A stretch of 64,000 nt of DNA from assembly GCF_015475875.1 (NCBI RefSeq), contig NZ_JADKYM010000013.1:1-64000 (forward strand), in the 5' to 3' direction. The position numbers were made by a program, and so were the translations under genes. The notes beneath the pieces were generated by a model that saw only the letters and a list, made by a program, of their open reading frames with translations, was not told the DNA's origin and did not search any database. Source of the stretch: Sphingopyxis solisilvae (GTDB lineage Bacteria; Pseudomonadota; Alphaproteobacteria; Sphingomonadales; Sphingomonadaceae). Each line of letters starts with the position of its first letter. Position 1 is the stretch's first letter. Shown here in pieces: positions 39,651 to 48,784 of the stretch.

Positions 39651-40058
39651 ATGAAAATCGGAGAATTGGCACGCGCGACCGACACCAAGGTCGAAACCAT
39701 CCGCTATTATGAATTGGCAGGACTGCTGGCGCCGCCTGCGCGGACCGCTGGCAATTACCGTTCATACGGAAGTGACGAACTCGAGCGCCTGTCTTTCATC
39801 CGGCGCGCGCGGGACCTCGGATTTGCGCTGGAGGAGGTCCGCGAACTTTTGGCGCTTGCCGACGACCGCGACCAGCCATGCGGCGCCGTCGATGCGGTCG
39901 CGAGCAGCCATCTCGCGACGATCGAGTGCAAGATTGCCGACCTCTCCCAGATGCGCGATGAACTCGCACGCATCATTGGCGGCTGCCGTTTGGGAAAGGT
40001 CGGCGACTGCAAGATCATCCAGACGCTGGGGCCGATGCGCGGTTCGGCGCAGGGCTGA
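39651..40058 (+). CDS. CadR/ZntR-like MerR-family metal regulator
   Basis: 135 residues. The N-terminal winged helix-turn-helix is MKIGELARATDTKVETIRYYE. Cys77, Cys112 and Cys120 (DQPCGAV and GGCRLGKVGDC) match the metal ligands of the CadR/PbrR/ZntR branch, which senses Cd, Pb or Zn. It should activate the divergent CDF gene and, from operator similarity, the rightward czc operon at 22 kb. Confidence 0.88.
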   Translation: MKIGELARATDTKVETIRYYELAGLLAPPARTAGNYRSYGSDELERLSFIRRARDLGFALEEVRELLALADDRDQPCGAVDAVASSHLATIECKIADLSQMRDELARIIGGCRLGKVGDCKIIQTLGPMRGSAQG

Positions 40059-40088
40059 TCCGTGCCGGATGGGCTGGCGGTCAACCCG

Positions 40089-40451
40089 TCAGGGTGCGGA
40101 CTTCGCCTCGATCCGCGTGATGCTGCCCTCGGCACCGTTCCAGTCGAGTTCGAACGCGACGCGGTCGCCGATCTTCAGACCTTTGAGCAAATCCGACGGG
40201 GCCTTGAACCCCATGGCCATCGGCGGCCATTTCAGGGCAGCGATTTCGCCATGATCGAGCGTGACCGTGCCCTTGGCGGCATCGATCGCGGTGATCGTTC
40301 CTTCGCCTTTGCCATGCTGCACTTCGGAAGCCGAGGTGGCCGCTGTCGCTTCCTGGGGAGCGGTGGTGGGCTGTTTGTCGGCTTCGGGGCTGCAGGCCGA
40401 AACGGCGATCAGCAGCACCATGCTGCCGGCCAGAATGCGCATCGATTTCAT
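40089..40451 (-). CDS. CusF-like copper-binding lipoprotein
   Basis: 120 residues with a lipobox (MVLLIAVSAC), then a CusF OB-fold: EGTITAIDAAKGTVTLDHGEIAALKWPPMAMGF. The His, Trp and two Met residues correspond to the Cu(I)/Ag(I) site of E. coli CusF, which passes copper to CusB. Most CusF proteins are soluble, so lipid anchoring is a variation. AAGGAG lies 8 bases before ATG 40451. Last gene of the cus operon. Confidence 0.88.
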   Translation of the reverse strand: MKSMRILAGSMVLLIAVSACSPEADKQPTTAPQEATAATSASEVQHGKGEGTITAIDAAKGTVTLDHGEIAALKWPPMAMGFKAPSDLLKGLKIGDRVAFELDWNGAEGSITRIEAKSAP

Positions 40452-40473
40452 ATTCGGTCTCCTTGTTTTCATG

Positions 40474-43400
40474 TCACGTCGTCGGGGTTTTCAACGGTTG
40501 TTGATCGGGCCATCGCCGGCGCATCATCAGATAGGCGGCGGGGACGATGAACATCGAGAGCAGCGGCGCGGTGATCATCCCTCCGATCATCGGTGCGGCG
40601 ATCCGGCTCATCACCTCGGAACCGGTCCCGGTTCCGACGAGGATGGGGAACAGCCCCGCAAGGATGACCGCGACGGTCATCGCCTTGGGGCGGACCCGGA
40701 GCAAGGCTCCGTCGCGGATGGCCTCCTCGATCGGGCCGTCGCCACGCGCGGCGAGCGCCTGTTTAAGATAGATGAGCATCACCACCCCGAACTCCGCCGC
40801 AACGCCCGCGAGCGCGATGAAGCCGACCGCGCTTGCAACCGACTGGTTATAGCCGAGCAGATAGAGCAGCCACAGCCCGCCGGTGAGCGCGAAGGGCAGC
40901 GTCGCCATGATGAGCAGCGCTTCGTCCCAGCGGCGGAAGGTCAGGTAGAGCAGGGCGAGGATGATCGCGAGCGTGACGGGTATGACGATCTTCATCCGCT
41001 CGGTCGCGCGAACGAGGAATTCGAACTGGCCCGTGTAGGAGACGCTGATCCCCGGCGGCAATTTGACGTCGCGCGCGACCGCCTGCTGGATATCGCCGAC
41101 CAGCGTCTGCAAGTCGCGGTCGCGGCCATCGACATAGATCCAGGTCACCGGCCGCGCATTCTCGCTGCGCAGCATCGGCGGGCCATCGCTGATCCGCACC
41201 CGTGCCACGGTGCTCAGCGTGATCTGCTGGCGCGACGGCGTGAGGATCGGCAAGTTTTCCAGCTTGCCGAGGCTATCACGAAGTTCGCGCGGATAGCGCA
41301 CGTTGATCGGGTATCGCGCCAGCCCCTCGACCGTTTGCCCGATGGTCTCGCCGCCGATGACGCCGCCGACCAGCGCCTGCACGTCGGCGACATTAAGCCC
41401 AAAGCGCGCCGCAGCCGCGCGATCGATGTCGACGTCGATATAGCGCCCGCCGGTCAGCCGCTCGGCGAGCGCCGAGGCGACGCCCGGAACCTTCCGGACG
41501 ACCGCCTCGATCCGCTTCGCGGTGCGGTCGATCTCGGCGACATCCGATCCTGCGACCTTGATGCCGACCGGGCTCTTGATCCCGGTCGCCAGCATGTCGA
41601 TGCGGTTGCGGATTGGCGGGATCCAGAAATTGGCGAGGCCGGGGACCTTCACGCGCGCATCGAGTTCGGCGACCAGCTTCTCTGGCGTCATCCCGGCGCG
41701 CCATTGATCGCGCGGCTTGAAGCGGATCGTCGTCTCGAACATTTCGAGCGGCGCAGGATCTGTCGCGGTGTCGGCGCGGCCGGCCTTGCCGAAAACGCTG
41801 TCGACCTCGGGCACCGTTTTGATGAGCCGGTCGGTCTGCTGGAGCAGGCTCGACGCCTTGGCGGTCGAGATGCCCGGCAGCGCCGACGGCATATAGAGGA
41901 GGTCGCCCTCGTCGAGCTGCGGCATGAACTCGCCGCCAAGCTGGGTCAGCGGCCACAGGCTGGTCGCGAAGATCAGCCCCGCGATAACCAGAGCCCTTTT
42001 GGGACGGCGCAGTACTTGGTCGAGCGCGGGGCGATAGGCGTGCGTCAGCCAGCGATTGACCGGATTGGCCTGTTCGCTCGGGATCCGCCCGCGGATGAGC
42101 CAGCCCATGAGCACCGGGACGAGGGTGATCGACAGGATTGCCGCCGCCGCCATGGCATAGGTCTTGGTAAAGGCGAGCGGTCCGAACAGCTTCCCTTCCT
42201 GTCCCTCGAGCGAGAAAATCGGGAGAAACGAGAAGGTGATGATGAGGAGGCTCAGGAACAGCGCCGGGCCGACTTCTGCGGCGGCGTCGGTGATGACCCG
42301 CCAGCGATCCCTGCCCTCTAACGGCTTGCCGGGATGATCGCTTTCCCAATGTTCGATATGCTTGTGGGCATTTTCGATCATCACGACCGCGGCATCGACC
42401 ATCGCGCCGACCGCGATCGCGATGCCGCCGAGCGATAATATATTGGCGTTCAACCCCTGGAACCGCATGACGATGAAGGCGATCAATATGCCGAGCGGCA
42501 GGGTGAGGATCGCGACGAGCGACGAGCGCGCGTGCCACAGGAACAGCGCACAGACGACCGCGACGATGATGAACTCCTCGACGAGCTTCGAGGTGAGATT
42601 GTCGACCGCGCGGTCGATCAGACCCGACCGGTCATAGGTGGTGACGATTTCGACCCCCGGCGGCAGCCCAGCCTTGAGTTCGGCGAGCTTGCCGCGCACC
42701 CCCTCGATCACCTCGCGGGCGTTCTGGCCCTGGCGCATCACGATCACCCCGCCCGCGACTTCGCCGACGCCGTTGAGCTCGGCGATACCGCGCCGCATGT
42801 CGGGACCGATCTGGACGGTCGCGAGATCGCCGATCGTCACGGGGATGCCGCCCGCTGCGGTGCGGAGCGGCACCGCACGAAAATCGTCGAGGTTTTTGAG
42901 ATAGCCACCGGCCCGCACGATATATTCGGCTTCGGCCATTTCGACCGTCCCGCCGCCGCTTTCCTGATTGGCGCGTTTCAGCGCCTCGGTGACATCCTGC
43001 GCGGTGACCCCGAAAGCGGCCAGCTTCTGCGGGTCGACGACGATCTGATACTGGCGCACCATGCCGCCGATGCTCGCAACCTCGGCGACGCCCGGCACGG
43101 CCTTGAGCTCGAAGCGCAGGAACCAGTCCTGCAGGCTGCGCAGCTCGGCAAGATCGTGGCGCCCGCTCTTGTCGACGAGCGCATATTCATAGATCCAGCC
43201 GACGCCGGTTGCGTCGGGGCCAAGCGACGCCTTCGCCCCTTCGGGAAGGCGGCTCTGCACCTGGCTCAGATATTCGAGCACCCGGCTGCGCGCCCAATAG
43301 AGGTCGGTGCCATCCTCGAACAGCACATAGACGAAGCTGTCGCCGACGAAACTGTAGCCGCGCACGACGCGCGCGCCGGGAACCGAGAGCATCGTCGTCG

Positions 43401-43608
43401 TGATCGGATAGGTGACCTGGTCCTCGACAATGCGCGGCGCCTGTCCGGGATAGGTGGTGCGGATGATGACCTGCACGTCGGAAAGGTCGGGGAGGGCGTC
43501 GACCGGCGTCGTCCGCACGGCGGCGATCCCGATCAGCGTCAGGATCAGCGCCGCCGCGACAACCAGCCCGCGCGCTGCCACCGATGCGCGAATGATCCGT
43601 TCGATCAT
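40474..43608 (-). CDS. cusA: CusA-family Cu(I)/Ag(I) RND efflux pump
   Basis: 1044 residues. TM4 reads [24 protein letters not shown] at about 400-416, the signature of the monovalent copper/silver class, unlike the DFG pattern of the two czcA genes. The Met in [17 protein letters not shown] corresponds to a known copper-binding Met of CusA. ATG 43608 overlaps the cusB stop (ATGA); the frame remains open far upstream but that is shadow. A 22-base gap leads to the cusF-like gene. Confidence 0.93.
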   Translation of the reverse strand: MIERIIRASVAARGLVVAAALILTLIGIAAVRTTPVDALPDLSDVQVIIRTTYPGQAPRIVEDQVTYPITTTMLSVPGARVVRGYSFVGDSFVYVLFEDGTDLYWARSRVLEYLSQVQSRLPEGAKASLGPDATGVGWIYEYALVDKSGRHDLAELRSLQDWFLRFELKAVPGVAEVASIGGMVRQYQIVVDPQKLAAFGVTAQDVTEALKRANQESGGGTVEMAEAEYIVRAGGYLKNLDDFRAVPLRTAAGGIPVTIGDLATVQIGPDMRRGIAELNGVGEVAGGVIVMRQGQNAREVIEGVRGKLAELKAGLPPGVEIVTTYDRSGLIDRAVDNLTSKLVEEFIIVAVVCALFLWHARSSLVAILTLPLGILIAFIVMRFQGLNANILSLGGIAIAVGAMVDAAVVMIENAHKHIEHWESDHPGKPLEGRDRWRVITDAAAEVGPALFLSLLIITFSFLPIFSLEGQEGKLFGPLAFTKTYAMAAAAILSITLVPVLMGWLIRGRIPSEQANPVNRWLTHAYRPALDQVLRRPKRALVIAGLIFATSLWPLTQLGGEFMPQLDEGDLLYMPSALPGISTAKASSLLQQTDRLIKTVPEVDSVFGKAGRADTATDPAPLEMFETTIRFKPRDQWRAGMTPEKLVAELDARVKVPGLANFWIPPIRNRIDMLATGIKSPVGIKVAGSDVAEIDRTAKRIEAVVRKVPGVASALAERLTGGRYIDVDIDRAAAARFGLNVADVQALVGGVIGGETIGQTVEGLARYPINVRYPRELRDSLGKLENLPILTPSRQQITLSTVARVRISDGPPMLRSENARPVTWIYVDGRDRDLQTLVGDIQQAVARDVKLPPGISVSYTGQFEFLVRATERMKIVIPVTLAIILALLYLTFRRWDEALLIMATLPFALTGGLWLLYLLGYNQSVASAVGFIALAGVAAEFGVVMLIYLKQALAARGDGPIEEAIRDGALLRVRPKAMTVAVILAGLFPILVGTGTGSEVMSRIAAPMIGGMITAPLLSMFIVPAAYLMMRRRWPDQQPLKTPTT

Positions 43609-44840
43609 TTCGCATCCTCCAGCGGACGCACCGCGATGCCGGTCAGGCTCGCTTCGGAATCGAGGAGGAACTGGCCCGACGCGACGACCTTCTCGCCCGC
43701 CGTGAGGCCGCGCAAGATTTCGGTCGTGCCGCCGCCCTCGCGCCCGGCCTCGACTTCGGCGGGATGATAGCGGCCGTCGCCCATCTCGAGCATCACGATC
43801 GTGCGCGTTCCGGTGCGGATGACCGCTTCGCTCGGCACGAGCAGCGCGGGCCTGGCGTCGCCCCCCAATGCGACGGTCGCGAACATGCCGGGGCGCAGAC
43901 GCCCGCCGCGGTTGGCAAGTTCGATGCGCACGGTCAGCGTTCGGCTGTCCGCCGCCGCGGTCGGCAGGATGGCGACGACACGGCCGCCGAAGCTTTCGCC
44001 GGGAAAGGCGGTGAGCTTGGCGTTCGCCCGCTGGCCGACCTGCACCGTTCCGGCCTGGGCTTCGGGAAGCGCGGCATTGAGCCACACCGTTCCGAGCCCC
44101 GAGATTTCGGCAAGCGTCTGGCCTTCGGCCAGCGTCACGCCGGCGCGTGCGCTGAGCGTCTGGATGACGCCGCCGATCGGCGCGCGCACCGTCACGGTGC
44201 CGCTCGTGCGGCCGCTGCGATCGACCTGCGCGATCACCGCTTCGGCCATGCCCATCAGGCGCAGGCGCTGCCGGGCGGCGGCCGTGAGGTCGGGCCTGCC
44301 GAGCCGTTTGACGCTCAGATATTCGGTCTGCGCGCCGCCCCAGTCGGGCGACTGTACGTCGGCGATTGGTGCGCCCGCGCGGACCACGTCGCCCGGCGCG
44401 AGCCGGTAGACGCGCTCGACGAAACCGCCCGACCTTGCCTGGACGATCGCCACGTCGCGCTGGTTGAAATCGACCGTCCCGGTCACGTCGAGCGTCGCGG
44501 CGAGGCTGCCCATTTCGGCAGCAACCACACGGATGCCGAGGCTTTGCCGTGCCGAGGGATCGACCGATACGCCCGGCGCAGCGTTGCTTCCGCCGCTCCC
44601 CTCGGCATATTTGGGGACGAGTTCCATGTCCATGAAGGGCGACTTGCCGGGCTGGTCGAACTTCTGGTTCGGGAACATCGGATCGTAATAATAGAGGACT
44701 TTGCCGCCATCGCCGCTGGGCACCCCGGACGCCGTGTCGCCGCCGCCGCGCTGGCCGAGCCAATAGCCTCCGCCGCCTGCGACCAGTACGGCGGCCATGA
44801 TTGCGGCACGCCACCGCGCCGCCGTCGGTACATCGGTCAT
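43605..44840 (-). CDS. cusB: CusB-type efflux adaptor with heavy-metal-binding segment
   Basis: 411-residue adaptor. N-terminal anchor ([18 protein letters not shown]), then [19 protein letters not shown] and [10 protein letters not shown], a heavy-metal-binding domain with Met in place of Cys as in CusB, then lipoyl and barrel domains. It delivers Cu(I)/Ag(I) from CusF to CusA. Four-base overlaps with both cusC and cusA show strict coupling. Confidence 0.92.
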   Translation of the reverse strand: MTDVPTAARWRAAIMAAVLVAGGGGYWLGQRGGGDTASGVPSGDGGKVLYYYDPMFPNQKFDQPGKSPFMDMELVPKYAEGSGGSNAAPGVSVDPSARQSLGIRVVAAEMGSLAATLDVTGTVDFNQRDVAIVQARSGGFVERVYRLAPGDVVRAGAPIADVQSPDWGGAQTEYLSVKRLGRPDLTAAARQRLRLMGMAEAVIAQVDRSGRTSGTVTVRAPIGGVIQTLSARAGVTLAEGQTLAEISGLGTVWLNAALPEAQAGTVQVGQRANAKLTAFPGESFGGRVVAILPTAAADSRTLTVRIELANRGGRLRPGMFATVALGGDARPALLVPSEAVIRTGTRTIVMLEMGDGRYHPAEVEAGREGGGTTEILRGLTAGEKVVASGQFLLDSEASLTGIAVRPLEDAK

Positions 44841-46063
44841 CGCCGCGTCTCCCCATAAGTGTAATTGATCCGCACCGCGTCGCGCGCCACCTCGGCTTCG
44901 CGCGCCAGCGCATCGACCTCGGCTTCGGCAAGCGCGAGGGTCGATAACAGCGCGGTGCCGAGATCGAGACGCCCCGCCCCGAAGCTTTCGAGGTCGAGCT
45001 GGGCGCGCTTCTTGGCGAGCGGCACCAGTCTGGTTCGCGCATTCGCCAGCTGTTCGTCGTGCATTTGGTGCATCGCAAGGTCGGCGGACAGCGACGCCTC
45101 CGCCTCGCGCTCGGCCGCTTCGCGATCGAGCCGCGCCCGCGTCGCCTCGCTCGCGCGCGCCGCGATTTTGGGGTCTTGCCGTTTTTTCGCGAACAGCGGC
45201 AGATCGATCGTCACCCCGACCGTGACGAGATCGCCAAAATTGGGTTCGCGTCGGCCATAGGCGGCGTTGACCGTCCAGTCGGGTCGCTTGTCGGCGCGCG
45301 CCAACCCGGTGTCGGCATCGGCGGCCAATGTCCGTGCGTCATAGCCGCGCAGCAGCGGCAAGGCGGCGAGGCCGGCGCGCAGCGCGTCGCCATCGACGGC
45401 GAGCGGGGGCAGGTCGCCCGTCGTATCGACTGCGGTGTCGCCGGTGAACCGGGTGAGCTGCGCCCGGTACCGCGCGATATCGGCGATGAGCGCGCTGCGC
45501 CGGTCGGCAAGCTGGGCGCGCAGTTGCTCGGGTTCGAGCGCCTGCGCCGGGCGCGCCGCACCGCTGGCGAGCCGCGCGGTCACCGTCGCTTGCAGATCGT
45601 CGAGTTCGGCATCGAGCAGATCGAGTTTCTTGAGCCGCTTTTTCGCATAGTGAAGATCGATCCACGCGAGCGCGGTGGCGAGGCGAACATCCTGCGCCGC
45701 GATCGCCTGCTCGGCCTCGGCGACGCCGATATCAGCGTTCGCGCGCAAGGCGCGGGCGCGGCGCTTGGCGGGATTGGTGAACTCCTGGCTGATGCCGATG
45801 ACCTGCATCGTGAAATCGTCGCGGTTGAACCGGCCCGCATCAGGGCCGGTGACCGGGAAATCCTTGACCGCAAGATCGAGCTTGGGGTCGGGCAAGCGGT
45901 CGGCGGCGATGGCGGACGACCGCGCGGCATCGAGCCCCGCCGCACGGGCTTGCAATTCCGGCGCTCGTGCTTCCGCCAACCGAAGCGCTTCGTCGAGCGA
46001 CATCGGTTCGGCGTGCAGCGCGGCGGGCAGTGATAGCAGAGCTGCTGCAAGAAATAAGCGCAT
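44837..46063 (-). CDS. cusC: CusC-type outer-membrane efflux channel
   Basis: 408-residue TolC-family protein with signal peptide [18 protein letters not shown] and two coiled-coil repeats ([24 protein letters not shown]). ATG 46063 has GGGGG upstream; ATG 46084 (MAKKGVS...) is an alternative. A very stable hairpin (46092-46122) separates it from the small secreted-protein gene upstream. Confidence 0.88.
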   Translation of the reverse strand: MRLFLAAALLSLPAALHAEPMSLDEALRLAEARAPELQARAAGLDAARSSAIAADRLPDPKLDLAVKDFPVTGPDAGRFNRDDFTMQVIGISQEFTNPAKRRARALRANADIGVAEAEQAIAAQDVRLATALAWIDLHYAKKRLKKLDLLDAELDDLQATVTARLASGAARPAQALEPEQLRAQLADRRSALIADIARYRAQLTRFTGDTAVDTTGDLPPLAVDGDALRAGLAALPLLRGYDARTLAADADTGLARADKRPDWTVNAAYGRREPNFGDLVTVGVTIDLPLFAKKRQDPKIAARASEATRARLDREAAEREAEASLSADLAMHQMHDEQLANARTRLVPLAKKRAQLDLESFGAGRLDLGTALLSTLALAEAEVDALAREAEVARDAVRINYTYGETRR

Positions 46064-46091
46064 GCTGACCCCCTTTTTGGCCATGGCAAGG

Positions 46092-46122
46092 CCGCCCCCC
46101 GGCGCACCGCGCCGGGGGGCGG
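46092..46122. repeat. Perfect 14-bp GC hairpin before cusC
   Basis: CCGCCCCCCGGCGC (46092-46105) pairs with GCGCCGGGGGGCGG (46109-46122), loop ACC. There is no U-run on either strand, so it may protect or process the mRNA between the 88-residue protein gene and cusC, or lower read-through. Confidence 0.75.
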
Positions 46123-46128
46123 AGAGAT

Positions 46129-46395
46129 TTACGCTCCGGGATTGGCCATGTGGGCGCCGGACATGCTCTTCATGCAGTCGGCCGGATCGGCCTTCATCAT
46201 GTCGCAGTCGCATGCCGCCATTTGAGTAGGCGCGTCCTTGACCCACACGCGAACGCGCGGGTTGATATTGGACTTGTTCGGTCCCGGCACCTGGCGGATA
46301 TGCCACTCATAATGACCGCCTGTCGCATCTTGCGCGGACACAGGAGCGGCAAGGGTTGCTGCCGCGAGCGCGGCAACGGCAAAAATCGTCTTCAT
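46129..46395 (-). CDS. Small Cys/Met-containing secreted protein
   Basis: 88 residues with signal peptide MKTIFAVAALAAATLAAPVSA. The mature end has MAACDCDMMKADPADCMKSM, rich in Cys and Met, suitable for copper binding. AAGGAA lies upstream of the ATG. I recognise no named family. It precedes the cus genes on the same strand. Confidence 0.65.
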   Translation of the reverse strand: MKTIFAVAALAAATLAAPVSAQDATGGHYEWHIRQVPGPNKSNINPRVRVWVKDAPTQMAACDCDMMKADPADCMKSMSGAHMANPGA

Positions 46396-46460
46396 GGTGA
46401 AATTCCTTGGTTGAAAAGCAGGGAGACACGCGCCGGGGAGACCGGCGCGCGTCGCGCGTT

Positions 46461-46823
46461 TCAGCCGTGGAATAGAGGCGGTTCGGGCTCGGGGCCGACG
46501 GTGCGGCCCGTCAAGCGGACGGCCGGCCGCGCCTCTGCTGAAGCCGACCGATGCACGGCCGCATCCAGCGAGGCGCCGGGCGCCGCGACCGCAAGCGGTA
46601 GCGCACAGCCCATCTTGGCAATACAGTCGAGCGTCATGCCCTTGCACGGTGCGCTATCCTGGGATTTGTCGATCCCCATCATCTCGGCGCATTCGTCGCT
46701 CATCGCCGCAACAGTCGCCGCTTCGGCTGCCGGGATAGCCGGCGCCGATGCGAACGCGGCTTCCTGCGCCAGGAGGCCGAGTACGGCTCCGACAAGGAGC
46801 AGGAAGGTGAGCCAGCGTTTCAC
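46461..46823 (-). CDS. Small exported Cys/Met protein at head of cus operon
   Basis: 120 residues with signal peptide (MKRWLTFLLLVGAVLGLLAQEAAFA). The mature part has MSDECAEMMGIDKSQDSAPC, KGMTLDCIAKMGC, giving four Cys and several Met. It is probably periplasmic and metal binding, of unknown family. It appears to be the first gene of the cus transcript; no clear promoter was found in the 105 bases before it. Confidence 0.6.
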   Translation of the reverse strand: MKRWLTFLLLVGAVLGLLAQEAAFASAPAIPAAEAATVAAMSDECAEMMGIDKSQDSAPCKGMTLDCIAKMGCALPLAVAAPGASLDAAVHRSASAEARPAVRLTGRTVGPEPEPPLFHG

Positions 46824-46928
46824 GGTGAAAGCATGATCCTTGTCAAACTTGGCGTCAATTCGAAACTGGCGCGCGAAGGTCCCGTCGAGATGTTCGTCGA
46901 CGGTCCCATCGCGGTTACACCGGACGGA

Positions 46929-47750
46929 TTAAGAATGACCCATCGTCATGGCAGCGGGCGCGAGCAGCATCCACAGCGCCATGGCGATCATCATGAGATT
47001 CTCGGTCAAGGATATGAAGCCCAGCGGAACATTGCTGTCGCCGCCCACGCAGGCGCATTTGAGTTCGCGCTTGTCGATATAGACCGCCTTAAAGACCGAG
47101 ACGGCGCCGATGCTCCCGATGAACAGCGCGACCGGTATCGAAATCCAGCTCAGCGCGCCTGAAATCATCAAGATGCCGGCGAGGGCCTCAGCGAAGGGAT
47201 AGATGGTGGCATAGGGCACCCAGCGCTTGGCGAGCAGGTCGTAGTTCAGGAACATGCTCGAAAAGCTATCGACATCCCGCAGCTTTAGGAACGCGAGCAA
47301 TGCCATGCTGAAGCCGATAAACCATTCGGCGGCGCGAATAGTGAAGGGGGTGCCCGACACCGCCTGGCTAGCCGCGAGCGCCATCAGCGCGGTGATCGAG
47401 AAGAGCGCGATGATCGGCGTATAGGTGAGCGCCTTCGGATCGCGAACCTTGAGCCCGAGATGGCGCCGCAGGTCGTCGTGCCCGCCGATGCGCTCGCCTG
47501 AGATGAAGGTCTGCGGCGTCGTCGCGATGCCATGCTTCGCCTTGAAAGCATCGGTTTCCTCGCGCGTCGTTAGCCAGATATCCTCGACTTCATAGCCGCG
47601 GCTGCGCAGCATATGCAGCGCTTTCAGGCCGTAGGGACAGGTATGATGCTCCATCACCATTCGGTAGATGGTGGCGTGCGGCCGGCCGGTCGCCTTGGCG
47701 CCGGCCGGAGAATGGGTCGTTCGTTGCGTGTCCTGGAGCTGGGTGTTCAT
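46929..47750 (-). CDS. Glutaredoxin-MauE/DoxX fusion membrane protein
   Basis: 273 residues. An N-terminal glutaredoxin-like domain (YRMVMEHHTCPYGLKALHMLRSRGYEVEDIWL, GIATTPQTFISGERIGGHDDL) has CPYG, so only one active-site Cys. The C-terminal half is a four-helix MauE-type membrane domain ending in KCACVGGDSNVPLGF. MauE-like proteins assist disulfide formation or thiol transfer. AAGGA precedes ATG 47750. Divergent from its MerR regulator, with a mer-like operator oriented toward it. Substrate unknown. Confidence 0.8.
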   Translation of the reverse strand: MNTQLQDTQRTTHSPAGAKATGRPHATIYRMVMEHHTCPYGLKALHMLRSRGYEVEDIWLTTREETDAFKAKHGIATTPQTFISGERIGGHDDLRRHLGLKVRDPKALTYTPIIALFSITALMALAASQAVSGTPFTIRAAEWFIGFSMALLAFLKLRDVDSFSSMFLNYDLLAKRWVPYATIYPFAEALAGILMISGALSWISIPVALFIGSIGAVSVFKAVYIDKRELKCACVGGDSNVPLGFISLTENLMMIAMALWMLLAPAAMTMGHS

Positions 47751-47785
47751 TGCCGTACCTTCCTTGATTCCCTTATGCTCCCTCC

Positions 47786-47817
47786 CATATAGGTTGCGTA
47801 CCATAGTACGGAGTCAA
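47786..47817 (-). promoter_or_regulatory. Mer-like operator for glutaredoxin-MauE gene
   Basis: On the minus strand TTGACT (47817-47812) is followed by a dyad with GTAC-CATA-GTAC core (47798-47809) and TATATG (47791-47786). The spacer is 20 bases, the MerR-type layout. The arms resemble the mercury operator (CCGTAC) more than the zinc-type sites elsewhere in the window. Confidence 0.75.
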
Positions 47818-47830
47818 GCCCTTGCGTGAT

Positions 47831-48229
47831 ATGACCATCGGACAGCTTGCAAAAAGCGTGGGCGTCAATGTCGAAACCATCCGATTCTATCAGCGGCGAG
47901 GCCTGCTTCCGGTACCCGGCCAAGGCGAAACCGGCGGCATGCGGGGAAGCGTTCGCCGCTATGACGAGGCCGTCTTTCGGCGCCTGCGTTTCATCAAATC
48001 CGCGCAGGCCGCAGGCTTCACTCTTGCGGAGATAGGAGAATTGCTCGAGCTCGATGCCTCGACCGATCGGGTCCGGGCGCGCGAACTTGCCGATGCGCGT
48101 ATCGCCGCGATCGAAAAGACGATCGCCGAACTCGACACCGCGCGCCGGGCGCTGCTTGGCCTGTCGCGCCAGTGCGCGGCGGACGATACGACGCACTGCC
48201 CGATCATTTCTGCTTTCGAGCGGGTCTGA
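47831..48229 (+). CDS. MerR-family regulator lacking the first mercury-ligand Cys
   Basis: 132 residues, MTIGQLAKSVGVNVETIRFYQRRG at the DNA-binding end. Cys115 and Cys123 (SRQCAADDTTHCPII) match MerR Cys117/Cys126 in context, but the position of MerR Cys82 is not Cys (LDASTDRVRA). Mercury sensing by the normal three-Cys site is therefore unlikely. ATG 47831 is chosen; a TTG at 47822 is in frame. Controls the divergent glutaredoxin-MauE gene by inference. Confidence 0.82.
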   Translation: MTIGQLAKSVGVNVETIRFYQRRGLLPVPGQGETGGMRGSVRRYDEAVFRRLRFIKSAQAAGFTLAEIGELLELDASTDRVRARELADARIAAIEKTIAELDTARRALLGLSRQCAADDTTHCPIISAFERV

Positions 48230-48272
48230 CCGCGTAGGAGTGGTTTCGCCCCACATCGCGTGTGCCCGCCCG

Positions 48273-48737
48273 CTACGCCTTCGGTTTGCGCGAGGAACTG
48301 TGCAGGCTGATGATCTGCCATTTGCGGCCCGTCCATTTGAGGACGCTCGTCGCGACGCCGGCGCGTTCGATCGTCTCGCCGTTCGTAAGGGCGATCGTGT
48401 AGTTATAGGTTTCGGTGGCGATCGCGACCTCGCCTTCGCCGCGCACCGAAACTTTATAGTCGCGAAAGGCGAAGGATTTGAAAGCCTTCAATTCGGGAGC
48501 GAGATGATGATCGCGATAGTGCGCGAAATTCCCTTCGATGCCGCCCGACTCGAAGATCTGGGCGTCGGGCGCAAACAGTGTTTCGACGCCCGATAGGTCG
48601 CGGTTTTCGACCGCCTGCTTATATTGCGCCAGCGTCGTGGCCGCCGCTTGATAATCCGGGGTCGAGGCCGCGTGGGCGGGAACCGCGATGACCAGCGCGA
48701 GTCCGATCGCCGCCTGTCTGATAACTTCCATCCTCAT
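48273..48737 (-). CDS. Exported SnoaL/NTF2-like protein (DUF4440 type)
   Basis: 154 residues with signal peptide (AAIGLALVIAVPAHAAS) and an NTF2-like fold: LAQYKQAVENRDLSGVETLFAPDAQIFESGG and ATSVLKWTGRKWQIISLHSSSR. These proteins often bind small ligands; no function can be named. It lies just downstream of the copper ATPase? No: it is the next gene after it on the same strand, 47 bases beyond the ATPase stop, so it may share that transcript. Confidence 0.75.
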   Translation of the reverse strand: MRMEVIRQAAIGLALVIAVPAHAASTPDYQAAATTLAQYKQAVENRDLSGVETLFAPDAQIFESGGIEGNFAHYRDHHLAPELKAFKSFAFRDYKVSVRGEGEVAIATETYNYTIALTNGETIERAGVATSVLKWTGRKWQIISLHSSSRKPKA

Positions 48738-48784
48738 TCTCCCTTGCTATGAGCTTGCGGCATCCGTCCGCAGCGATGCTTCGA

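Noticed and set aside
43609..45078. N-terminal extension of cusA reading through cusB/cusC in another frame
   Set aside because: cusA starts at ATG 43608 overlapping the cusB stop; the extension is low-complexity Arg-rich.
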